A stretch of 64,000 nt of DNA from NCBI GenBank assembly GCA_963921935.1, contig OY998177.1, positions 12,065,280-12,129,279 on the forward strand, written 5' to 3'. The notes beneath the pieces are model-generated. The model did no database searches, was not told the origin of the DNA, and saw only the letters and a list, made by a program, of their open reading frames with translations. The stretch's first letter is position 1. Every line of letters starts with the position of its first letter. The stretch comes from Galeruca laticollis (taxonomy: Eukaryota; Arthropoda; Insecta; Coleoptera; Chrysomelidae). The position numbers and the translations under genes were made by a program. Of the stretch, positions 11,573 to 20,825 are shown in pieces.

Positions 11573-13306
11573 CAGTGGCGGATCCAGGGGGGGGTAAAGG
11601 GGGTAATTACCCCCCCCCCCCCCAAGCCTCGTCGAAATATTCACAGTTTCTGTGCCGAATCAGCTTTGAAGTAAAAAAAATGCTGACATTTTCAAAATTC
11701 CCTAAGGCTAAGGTTGAGAGCCAGCACTCCACCGTGTTCGAACGCTAGCACCCCCTTCCACAAAATGCACTGTACATCTACATCTTATCCCTTCCCTGCA
11801 CTTGAACTCGAATATTGTCGAGCCGACCCGTCAAAGGCATCAAATTGTCAGATAGATCGACGATCGACGGCGATTTACTTCTGTTGCATTTCGTCTGTAA
11901 TTGGCGTAGTAAGCCGGGTAAGCGGTGGCGGGACGTATTATTTCTATCGTACCTATTTTGTTTTTGAAGGGTTTATCGTTCTTTCTGCTTGGTGTGGTGT
12001 GATGACTAAATAAATCAATTTGTAAGTATATTGTTATTGTTCTCATCGTGGGTGAATCAGTAAGTTCACAAATTATGATTTATAATATGTTATTCATTGA
12101 TTTTTCAGACAAAAATGAGTAAAAAAAGAGTTAATGCCACTTTGGATTCATTTTTCATCAAGAAAACCAAAACTGTTGAACAGCAATTTGAAGAATCAGT
12201 TGTATCGATAACACCTAGCAGTAGCAAAGCTGATTTGGACATAAATACTAGTTTGAGGTATACGAGTCCAGTTGAGAATGAAAATAAACTTGGCGAAAAT
12301 GAGAAATTGGAGGAATCCATTGAAAATCAGCCGGATATTGAGATTGCAGAGTTAGAATTCAAACCATCAACATCAACTGACGATGTGAGTGTCTATATAG
12401 ATATTGGGGCCTACACGTTCAAAAACATGAGTGATTTTGACAGATACAATATACTTAAATGTGAATTGATACCATCTGACCGTAAACTACCATTCTCTCT
12501 TCACAAAAAATGTGGAAAAGAGGTGAGGTGTTATTTATCCTCCAAACATTTTAAACAATTCAACTGGTTGATGTATTCTGAAAGTTCGAAAGGTATATAT
12601 TGTAAATTTTGTTTTGTATTTGCAAAGTTTGGTGGTTCCCATCAACAAACCAAATTACAAAAATTAGTTTTCAGTCCCCTGATAACTTTTTCGAAATTAC
12701 TTGGGAAAGACGGCGATTTAATCAGACATGAAAATAATTATTATCACAAAAATAGTGTGTCTCTTACCGAATCTTTCCTAAGGACTTACGAATCTCCACA
12801 AAAAGACATTAGAAATATTATAAATAACGATAGACTGAAGAGCGTCCAAGAGAACCGACAGAGACTCAAACCAATTATTGAATCTATCATATTTTTAGGG
12901 CGTCAAAATATTCCATTACGCGGGCATCGTGACGATGGAGAGCTAACTTCATCTTCTGTCATCAATGAAGGCAACTTTCGTGAGTTACTGCGATTTCGTG
13001 TAGAAGCTGGAGATAAAATTTCACAGAATCATTTAGAAAATTCTTCAGCTACTGCAACATATATCAGTAAAACCACACAAAATGAGATCATTAGGTTTTG
13101 TGGTGATGAAATAAGGGAAGTGATATGGGCAAAAATCAGGAAAAGTAAGTTTTTCTCAATAATATTTGATGAAACAACTGATATTAGTCACTGTTCTCAA
13201 ATGTCCTTCATAATTAGGTATGTTGATTTAGAGAATTGCCATATGCGAGAGGATTTTATTGAATTTATAGATTGTCATAAAGAACCGTTTAAAGCCATTT
13301 TCACTT
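11573..13306 (+). mobile_element. hAT-superfamily DNA transposon, 3'-truncated
   Basis: The left end is CAGTGGCGGATCCAGG at 11573, a terminal sequence I recognise from insect and vertebrate hAT elements with ZMYM-like transposases. A G-run and a C-run (about 11588-11622) lie directly inside it and could pair as a hairpin. A non-coding 5' region then leads to the transposase start at 12115. The right end is missing: at about 13306 the transposase frame runs into LINE sequence, so no target duplication can be checked. Confidence 0.75.
12115..13306 (+). pseudogene. hAT transposase, ZMYM/TTF-zinc-finger type, C-terminally truncated
   Basis: Cut-and-paste transposase lacking its C-terminal half. 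I prefer the ATG at 12115 (MSKKRVNATLDSFF) over the one at 12097, because TTTTTCAG directly before it looks like a splice acceptor of an upstream intron. Residues 1-100 are low complexity. Next is a TTF-type zinc finger (LHKKCGKEVRCYLSSKHF, then GIYCKFCFVF, then HENNYYHK). The DUF4371-like region follows (RQNIPLRGH, FRELLRFRVEAGD), then SIIFDETTDISH, which holds the first catalytic aspartate of the RNase H-like core. The remaining catalytic residues and the hAT dimerisation domain are gone; the frame ends in foreign sequence at 13362. The remaining frame has no internal stop. Confidence 0.85.
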
Positions 13307-13700
13307 CCACATACTCCCGACAAAGAAACAGGATTCATGCCAGGAATGGGAACAAATCCTGAATGTAAGACTAATAATAGAAAAACTGAAATTTTTAAAC
13401 TCCTTGGTATTTCCTATTGCCACATATGCCTCTGAGACCTGGACTATTAATATGGCCAATCGAAGAAGGATAGTTTCTACTGAAACGTGGGCATACAGAA
13501 GAATGCTGAGAATCCCATACACAGAACATCGCACTAACGTGTCAATTCTTAAGTAACTGTCAACTAAAATGAACCAATCATATCTACGGTATTTTGGAAA
13601 CATCTCAAGAAGAACGAGTGGGTTGGAAAAACTTATGGGGGGGGGGGAAATCAATGGAAAACGACCAAGAGGGAGGTCACCGACGCGCCGGGTGGATCAA
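13307..13700 (+). pseudogene. LINE fragment: C-terminus of an RTE-like reverse transcriptase
   Basis: Starts where the hAT frame is cut off. The translation contains LVFPIATYASETWTIN, then RRMLRIPYTEHRTNVSIL, then YFGNISRR and GKRPRGRSPTRRVDQI, the ordered landmarks of the post-reverse-transcriptase region found in insect elements annotated as endonuclease-reverse transcriptase (RTE-like). A stop follows VSIL, and a run of G at about 13638 marks a frameshift. It is short and clearly dead. Confidence 0.75.
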
Positions 13701-13727
13701 ATTTTTTTCCGGGCTGAGATGGGAAAC

Positions 13728-14772
13728 TCATGTTTGAATGGGTCCTTCTGAGGACCCAAACAATGTTGGACTCATCCTCAAGGGGATGCCTACCAACCAA
13801 ACCCACCTCTGTCTCGCCGTTACTCCCGCCTCGGAATCACTATCACTCCATCCATTCCTAAAGATTATCTCCACCATGTTTTCCCAATAAAGCCCCTCCC
13901 CTAGCTTCCTTGCTAACCTTTTCAAGACATTCTCATTCTTCCAACATCTAAACACATGCCCCATATCATTCTACACCTCACACCTGTCGCACCTCTTGTG
14001 GAGGTACCCTACTCTCGACCCATTCCCAGTGAGTACCTGTGTCAAGCAGTAGTTCACCTCCCCGAACTTCCAGTCCATATAATATCTCCTACTCCCAATA
14101 GTTCCTTTTAGAGCGCCCTCATACTCCTCGCAACTTCTCTCCATTTCCTCCTCAATCCATTCCTGTACTTCCTCTCTCGCCGCACCCCTCCAGTATTTAT
14201 GGCCCTAGCCATCACGTCCAGTGGGTAGAGCCTTGACAGCAGCATTGCTGTCAGTCCTTCCCCCCCACTGTCCTGTAGCCCTGCACCACCCTAAGGAGTA
14301 TCCCTCTCTGCACTCGAAGGAGTGGCCTAACTCTAGCATTCACCCCCGCTCTTTCACCCCACACTTCCGCACCATACAACATACTCTGGCCTATTATCCT
14401 AACAATTACCCTTCTCTCCCACTCTCCTGGCCCTTTCACGTTACAGAGCAATGTTCCCAGTCATGCTGTCCTCGCTTTCGCCTTCTATGCTATCTTTGCC
14501 ATATGTGTATTAAACCACACCCCTAGGTATTTTACCGACTCCTCCATACGAATTCTCCCACCCCTCACCATCACCCCCACTTCCGTCGTCTTGCTCCGTC
14601 CCTTCACTAGCATCCCCACCATCTTGTCTTCAGCCATTCCCAGTCCGCACCGCTCAATGTTCTCCACAATCTTCCTACATATCCTCTCCACCTCCCCCTT
14701 TGCCATACATACCAAACATACATGGATTATATCGAAGAAATAATTGGTCACGGTCTGCAGAAAGCATCTCAA
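13728..14772 (-). pseudogene. LINE fragment: 3' part of an R1-like ORF2
   Basis: Minus-strand pieces read from 14772 down to 13728. They start with a KTTEVGVMVRGGRIRM and VKYLGVWF element (reverse transcriptase thumb), followed by SMLYGAEVWG, RVQRGILLRVVQGYRTVGG, YYMDWKFGEVNYCLTQVLTGNG and a CCHC-like C-x2-C...H...C module (CDRC then GHVFRC) with a stop inside it. The C-terminus is GSSEGPIQT. This order (YLGV, LLYGAEVW, GYRTVS-like, CCHC) is that of R1-clade LINEs. It is GC-richer than its surroundings, which fits a relatively foreign and younger sequence, but frameshifts show that it is inactive. Confidence 0.8.
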
Positions 14773-14879
14773 GGAAGGAAGCAGCTCAGGATGGAGAACT
14801 ACGATCCGAGCAATTGAGAAATGATTTTACCATACTCTTTCGAGAGTGAGCGGACAAGAGAAAGAGAGACTTGGGATTA

Positions 14880-15075
14880 CAGACAGCGGAAGTCCAAAGA
14901 CAGTACTTGGGTCATTTGATCAGAGGACGTAAATATCGTGTGTCGCATGAAATATTGATGGGTGGGATCTAAGGTTCAGAGGTATAAGAAATTGCAGTAT
15001 ACCTGAAATAGGAACCATTATACGAAAAGCGCAAAACAGAAGCTAGCGAATATTCCAGCCGAACCGATATGATCT
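14880..15075 (+). pseudogene. Short LINE reverse transcriptase tail fragment
   Basis: In one frame the segment reads LQTAEVQRQYLGHLIRGRKYRVSH and then ILMGGI before a stop. This resembles the LGHIIRG..KY motif near the C-terminus of CR1/RTE-type LINE proteins. It is too short to place in a clade. It may belong to the RTE-like fragment at 13307-13700, with the R1-like piece inserted between them. Confidence 0.5.
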
Positions 15076-16044
15076 GCAAGAATATGGCATTTCAAGAAGA
15101 ATTATATTTATTGTGTCCATGTCTGACTTCTTTTTGTATTCTTTTTAGCATAATTACTTCTCTTACCTCTGGTCTATCACGTTTACAGACGAGATTAGTT
15201 TTTTTCCTCTATCACTATCAAGAAATATATATTCTGCATCAAACTGTCAATAGCTATCCTACAGATTCACAGAATAACCTTCACCGTGTTTCAGCTGTAT
15301 GAAAACTGGAAACACCTGGATAATCACACAAATTTTGTGGAATCTTTAAATTGAATATCACGACAGATAGAGATGAGATATTGTATTAACTTCATTTTAT
15401 GGTTATGGCTATTATAATCTTGCTTAAAAATACATATTGATGAATAAAAATCGAATAATTGGCTTTCTGACAAGACTTTGTTTTCAAATACAGAAAGATT
15501 TATAAACGCTATCCAGTATTAAGTGTTCATAATTAGAACAAACTTGTTTGCAAACATATTACTAATTCTTAAATAATAGTTATAAAATGATACATATAAA
15601 TATGTTGATAATTCATTCATTTATATAACGTATTGTTGAAAAAATGAACAAATCTAATTTCGCCGTTGAAACGACGTTATTTATTAGAGTATCAAACCGT
15701 CGCATCCCAGAGGATCACTCTCTCTTTATTTAGGGTGGTAGTATGTTTTCCGGAGTTAATTTCAACTTTGAGGTAGTTTGTTTTGAAACAAACGAAAATG
15801 GTTTTGAGGAAGTTATATTTTGAAAAAACTTTATACATTAATAGAAAAGTTATACAACTCTAGTTTAAACTAGTTTCGTAATACCCGTTTCTTTCTCTCG
15901 GGTCTTAACGTATGACTGAGAAGCTTCGTACGCTGAAACTCAAAGTAGGTTAAAGCTATTGTTTCTATTCTTTGATTGTTGAATTTTTGTCTATTCAAAA
16001 TGAGACAAAACTGGAACCGTGAAGACTGTGAACAATTCTTTTTC
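15076..16044. other. AT-rich stretch with no supported gene
   Basis: No coding, RNA or repeat structure that I can defend. Short open frames here have no recognisable motifs. Confidence 0.5.
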
Positions 16045-16099
16045 TTAGTGTTTTTAAATGAAACTCACGGTCTCTATTTAATTCCACAATATAATAAAA

Positions 16100-16184
16100 G
16101 TTATTGGAAATTCTAAAAAATTGACAATTGTTTCAATAAATGAATATCATCGTCAGAATGACAGAAGTTACATTTCATTTTATG
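16100..16184 (-). ncRNA. Hammerhead-ribozyme-like motif in Penelope A tail (left copy)
   Basis: On the minus strand the core CTGACGA (complement of 16150-16156) is followed by a short stem-loop and GAAACAATTGTC (complement of 16123-16134). This matches the hammerhead pattern CUGANGA, stem II, GAAA, short stem III and a UC cleavage site. The stem III segment ACAATTGT is self-complementary, as in the minimal, possibly dimer-active hammerheads known from Penelope-like elements. In this copy stem II pairs poorly (GATA against TATT), so activity is doubtful. Confidence 0.5.
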
Positions 16185-16417
16185 CCTACCTGATGTTTAG
16201 TAGTTATTTTTGGCTAGACCAAGAAGTAACCTAACTTGTGATTGGCTTAATATATGTTTATAGAAAAATAAAGAAGATGTGATATTACAAATATTGAAGC
16301 TTAGATATTATTAGCCCTATGGTGATATACTGGATATCATTTTTCCAATTAAGATCAGTATAACTGTGCAATGATATAGAAAACTAGGAAAACTATATCT
16401 GCTGATCTTTACAATTA

Positions 16418-17850
16418 TCACTTAAGAAGACAGTTTATTAGTGGAGAACTCCCTAGATATAACTGTTTATTGACAACTTCATATTGTGGGTTTCTTAAAT
16501 GTCTTCTAATTTCCAGTTCTTCAAGGAAATCCAGTTCTTGTTTCTTTTCACAAATATGCAGTACTTCTAGTTCTGTGTTAGGTGTCAATGAATGATTGGT
16601 GTCAAGTAGATGTTTTGCGTAGTAGGATTTATCTGGTTGTTTTAATCTGTATGCTCGTAAGTGCTCACTGTATCGTATTTCAAAATTCCTAAGGGTCTGA
16701 CCCAAATAGACAGCATTACATTCTGGACATTTGAGTTTATATATACCTGACTTCTTTAATAGTGGTATTTTTGTTTTTACATTTAACAATTTTGTACTAA
16801 CGTTACTTTCTGTTTTAAAAGAAATTCTTGTATTCGTTGGTGAAGATATTATCTTTGAAATATTATTAGAAATATTTCCTGTATATGTGATGGTTTTATA
16901 AGTTTTAATTTCATCAGCTTGTTTAGGATATATTAGTTGTAATGCCACTTATTCTTCTTTTTCACTAATTAGCTTATTTATCATATCTAATGGATAACCG
17001 TTAGATGTGGCTATTTGTCTAATTGTATTAATCTCTCTATCAAAATTACATTTGTTTATAGGAACTGAAAAATCTCTATTGTTCCATTGAATTATATGCT
17101 GCGAGTCTGTGTGACATAGGGTGGTTAGAATTGAATGGAATTGTCACATCAGTCTGTGTTGGTTTTCCATAAATTGACTAATCAAGTATATTATTAACTC
17201 TTTGAATTTTTAAATCAAGAAAATTGATTGAGCTATTTTCTTCAATTTCTAATGTAAATTTGATTTTCGGGTGTAAATTATTGATGTGGTTGAAAAATAC
17301 ATCGAATTGTCGTTCACTACCCATAAAACAAGCTATTATGTCATCTACATATCTATACCAAAATAAAATATTTTTCGAAAAATTACTTTCAAAGATCTTT
17401 CTTTCTAAATTGTCCATAAAAATGTTTGCTAAAATAGGTGATATAGGGCTTCCCATTGGTAAACCTTCATTTTGAATATATATCTTATTGTCAAAAGTGA
17501 AATAATTCTGATAAATGCATACATCAAATAAATTAAGTATATCTGATATTATTCCTGGATTAATATTTTCATCTTCTAGTAATTTTCTTACAAGTATTAG
17601 ACATTCTTTAGGAGGAATTTTAGTAAACATATTAGTTACATCGAACGAAATGAGTTTATAGTTATCTTGCAAGTGGATTGCTTTCAACTTTTTGATTAGT
17701 TCTATTGAATTTCTAATTGAGTACTGAGATTCATATCCGTAAGTATTAAGTATATTGTTAAGCTTCTTTGCCAATATATTATTAGGAGCATTAACATAAG
17801 AGACTACAGGTCTAATTGGTTTCGTTATTTTATGTAATTTAACTGTTCCA
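16418..17850 (-). pseudogene. Penelope-like polyprotein, minus copy: RT and GIY-YIG
   Basis: Enters at 17850 with YGTVKLHKITKPIRPVVSY, the start of the Penelope-type reverse transcriptase, and runs through DVTNMFTKIP, LPMGSPISPILANI and the catalytic FWYRYVDDI to FLDLKIQR (17178). After a stretch with stops (16949-17177), the frame 16948-16418 gives the linker and a GIY-YIG endonuclease: SGIYKLKCPECNAVYLGQT, then the conserved Arg of RYSEHLRAY, and HSLTPNTELEVL toward the end. RT plus GIY-YIG is diagnostic for Penelope-like elements, where the GIY-YIG domain nicks the target. The N-terminus is missing and stops are present. Confidence 0.9.
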
Positions 17851-17855
17851 TATAA

Positions 17856-18840
17856 ATGGGAAGCCCTATATCACCTATATTAGCAAACATTTCTATGGAC
17901 AATTTAAAAAGAAAGATCTTTGAAAGTAATATTTCGAAAAATAATTTATTTTGGTATAGATATGTAGATGACATATTAGCTTGTTTTATGGGTAGTGAAC
18001 GGAAATTAGATGTATTTTTTAACCACATCAATAATTTACACACGAAAATTAAATTTACATTAGAAATTGAAGAAAATAGCTCAATCAATTTTCTTGATTT
18101 AAAAATTCAAAGAGTTAATAATGTACTTGATTATTCAATTTACCGAAAACCAACACAGACTGATGTGACAATTCCATTCAATTCTAACCACCCTATGTCA
18201 CACAGACTAGCAGCATATAATTCAATGATACATAGAGCTTCTTCAGTTTCTATGAACAAATGTAATTTTGATAGAGAGATTAATACAATTAGACAAATAG
18301 CAACATCTAACGGTTATCCATGATAGATAAATAGGCTAATTAGTAAAAAAGAAGAAAAAGTGGAATTACAACAAATATATCCTAAACAAGCTGATGAAAT
18401 TGAAACTTATAGAACCATCACATATACAGGAAATATTTCTAATAATATTTCAAAGATAATATCTTCAGCAACGAATACAACAATTTCTTTTAAAACAGAA
18501 AGTAACGTTAGTACAAAATTGTTAAATGTAAAAACAAAAATACCTTTATTAAAGAAGTCAGGTATATATAAACTCAAATGTCCAGAATGTAATGCTGTCT
18601 ATTTGGGTCAGATCCTAAGGAATTTTAAATTACGATACAGTGAGCACTTACGAGAATACATATTAAAATAACCAGATAAATCCCACTACGCAAAACATCT
18701 ACTTGACACCAATCATTCATTGACACCTAACACAGAACTAGAAGTACTGCATATTTGTGAAAAGAGACAAGATTTGGATTTTCTTGAAGAACTGAAAATT
18801 AGACGACATTTAAGAAACCCACAATATGAAGTTTGTTAAT
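17856..18840 (+). pseudogene. Penelope-like polyprotein, plus copy: partial RT and GIY-YIG
   Basis: Begins exactly at the MGSPIS motif that lies in the middle of the reverse transcriptase of the opposite copy. It continues through FWYRYVDDI, FLDLKIQR, the YSIYRKPTQTDVTIPF stretch and HRLAAYN to a stop at 18323. The GIY-YIG part is 18360-18840 (SGIYKLKCPECNAVYLGQ, RYSEHLREY), broken by a stop at 18671. Everything upstream of MGSPIS is absent, so this is a 5'-truncated dead copy. Confidence 0.88.
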
Positions 18841-19126
18841 GAACAGTTAAATCTAGGGAGTTCTCCACTAATAAACTGTCTTCTTAAGTGATAATTGTAA
18901 AGATCAGCAGATATGGTTTTCCTGGTTTTCTATATCATTGCACAGTTATACTGATCTTAATTGGAAAAATGATATCCAGGGTATCACCATAGGGCTAATA
19001 ATATCTAAGATTCTATATTTGTAATATCACATCTTCTTCTTTTTTCTATGAACATATATTAAGCCAATCACAAGTTAGGTTACTTCTTGGTCTAGCCAAA
19101 AATAACTACTAAACATCAGGTAGGCA

Positions 19127-19209
19127 TAAAATGAAATGTAACTTCTGTCATTCTGACGATGATATTGATTTATCGAAACAATTGTCAATTTTCTAGAATT
19201 TTCAATATC
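19127..19209 (+). ncRNA. Hammerhead-ribozyme-like motif in Penelope A tail (right copy)
   Basis: Core CTGACGA at 19153-19159, then a U, stem II GATA/TATC with loop TTGATT, and GAAACAATTGTC at 19175-19186; the predicted cleavage is after 19186. The stem III palindrome ACAATTGT has no loop. Outer bases ATGAAA upstream and TTTTCA downstream could close stem I. One unpaired U before stem II departs from the consensus. Penelope-like elements are known to carry type I hammerheads in their terminal repeats, which makes the call plausible. Self-cleavage is untested. Confidence 0.55.
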
Positions 19210-19264
19210 TTTTATTATATTGTGGAAATAGCTAGAGACCGTGAGTGTCATTTAAAAACACTAA

Positions 19265-19530
19265 TATGAGCATATTCCACGAAGTAAGGGTCGAGACAGT
19301 TAATTTCATTAATTCTTTTCCTTTTGAAAAAAGTTTAAAAGTCAACATCAAACTAACTAGCTGAAGGTATATCAGCATTTTGAAAGTGTTCATCTGGTTA
19401 CTACAAAACGGTATTCTCACTTAACTTTTCCAATTTTTGGATTATATTTCTGTTTTACTTTTCCGCCCAACCCTCTAAGATACGATAAAAGTAGGTATTA
19501 GTTTACCCCCAAAAAAGTTGTATAGATGTA
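19265..19530. other. Non-coding; 35-base segment shared with 36891-36925
   Basis: Immediately after the Penelope A terminus lies a 35-base segment (19265-19299, TATGAGCATATTCCACGAAG at its start) that recurs at 36891-36925 next to another Penelope A tail piece, but in the opposite relative orientation. The remainder up to 19530 holds nothing I can identify. Confidence 0.6.
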
Positions 19531-19598
19531 CTAGGCCGGTTCTGGAGCGGAAGTCGGCCATATTGGATTTAGTCGGACATGGTGCACTGGAAGTGAAT

Positions 19599-19765
19599 CC
19601 ATCTTGTGCGTCTTCGTGCTCTACGTCCTTGTGTCCTGTGCGTCTTCATGCTCTATGTCCTTGAGCTCTTTGGTGTGCTCCGTGTCGTCCTTCGTGCTCT
19701 ATGTCCTTGTGTTCTGTGCGTCTTCGTGCTCTATGTCATTGTGTTCTGTGGTGTGCTCCGTGTCA
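19599..19765. repeat. Minisatellite inside the left terminal repeat
   Basis: A unit of about 33 bases reading like CGTCTTCGTGCTCTATGTCC plus TTGTGTTCTGTG repeats four to five times with variations. The opposite terminal repeat (around 24000-24080) holds only about two units. Unit number therefore differs between the two ends, indicating slippage or unequal exchange after or during transposition. Confidence 0.7.
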
Positions 19766-19918
19766 ACTATCTAATTTATACAGGGTATAGAGAAAATTGG
19801 GGAGGGCGGGGGTTATTAGACAAAATTCGCAGTAATGATGTCTCTTTTAAGTTTAATGCCAAAGGGAGGGCGGGGGCCTATTATGAATGAAAAAAATCAT
19901 TTATCATTGATATAATAA

Positions 19919-20825
19919 TTACAAAGGTAATGTAGTACTTAATAAAAACCATTGTCGGAGACGCTGTACATTTCTTTGAGTGCGGGGTCCTCCTCCTCCA
20001 GTGGCGTGACAGGAATCACGTTCAAAGTTTCCAGTTGCCCATGATGTACCATAAAACTTACATACGTCAATAATATTGGGAAACACACTAAAAATGTGAC
20101 ATTTCTTTAGTAGAAATTCAGCATTTTGCTGTCCGCGTACGTGAATAAAGTCTGCAGCATACAACAGCTTAGTTTCCAATATTTCATTCATTTGGTATAC
20201 TCGATGTCATATAGGTAGAATTTTAGATTACCTTACCTTCCACAATCGAGTTTCCACGACAACTACTCCCATTGCCTTTCCACCCTTTTTGCCATCCTCC
20301 ACTATCCTCCCATCCATATAGATGGTTCAACATTAAATAAGAACAAAAGTGGGTAATTGTTAAACAACAATGTCTTTAAAAGTCTCATTAGAATATTTAT
20401 ACAGGTTTAACAACACTTATACACATAATACAACTCTTCCTTTGTTTCTGTTGGGTGTAAGTTTTAACACGTTAATTTTTATTCTATAATCTAAGTCTAT
20501 TTCTTCTAATTCTTGTTCCAACCAGTAATTGGAAAAGTACAAAACATTTATATTGTCTAGTTTTAATATGTACCGGATTCTACCTCTATGCATAACTTAT
20601 TTAATTCCAGATATTACCAGTTCTTTACCTTCTGCAAATTCTTCTAGTCGATGACAATCCCTAAATTTTATGTTATCCGCAATTTCTTACATTGTAACGA
20701 CGGTAACCCTTTCCAACTGCACTTGGGTAAATAGAACATCTATATTTTTCCATGCGCCTGTGTAAAATTGCAAGTTTTCGATTTTGGCAAAAGTGTTATC
20801 GTTAAAACTCGTATTACTATTTGTA
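19919..20825 (-). pseudogene. Unrecognised protein relic in CTAGG element, downstream part
   Basis: Minus-strand reading from 20825 to 19919 gives long coding-like stretches with only scattered stops: FAKIENLQFYTGAWKN, KFRDCHRLEEFAEGKEL, VMHRGRIRYILKLDN, YWLEQELEEIDLDYR, then after stops a frame to 19919 (MNEILETKLLYAADFIHVRG, AEFLLKKCHIF). The alternation of charged and beta-type segments around KELVISGI and RIRYILKLD could be a small beta-barrel, but that is a guess. I do not recognise the family. It appears to continue the piece at 23033-23440 across the palindromic insert. Confidence 0.45.

Larger units (their letters stand above)
16045..19264. mobile_element. Penelope-like element A: two head-to-head copies
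   Basis: Inverted repeat with arms 16045-17456 and 17856-19264 (about 1.41 kb each) and a 399-base centre. Both arms carry the 3' part of the same Penelope-like element and both reach the same 3' terminus (TTAGTGTTTTTAAATG on the minus strand at the left end, its complement at the right). The left copy lies on the minus strand and extends 5' to about 17850. The right copy lies on the plus strand and starts abruptly at ATGGG (17856). The arms have diverged by scattered substitutions, so this is not a recent duplication. Inverted and partial copies are known for Penelope-like elements. Confidence 0.85.
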
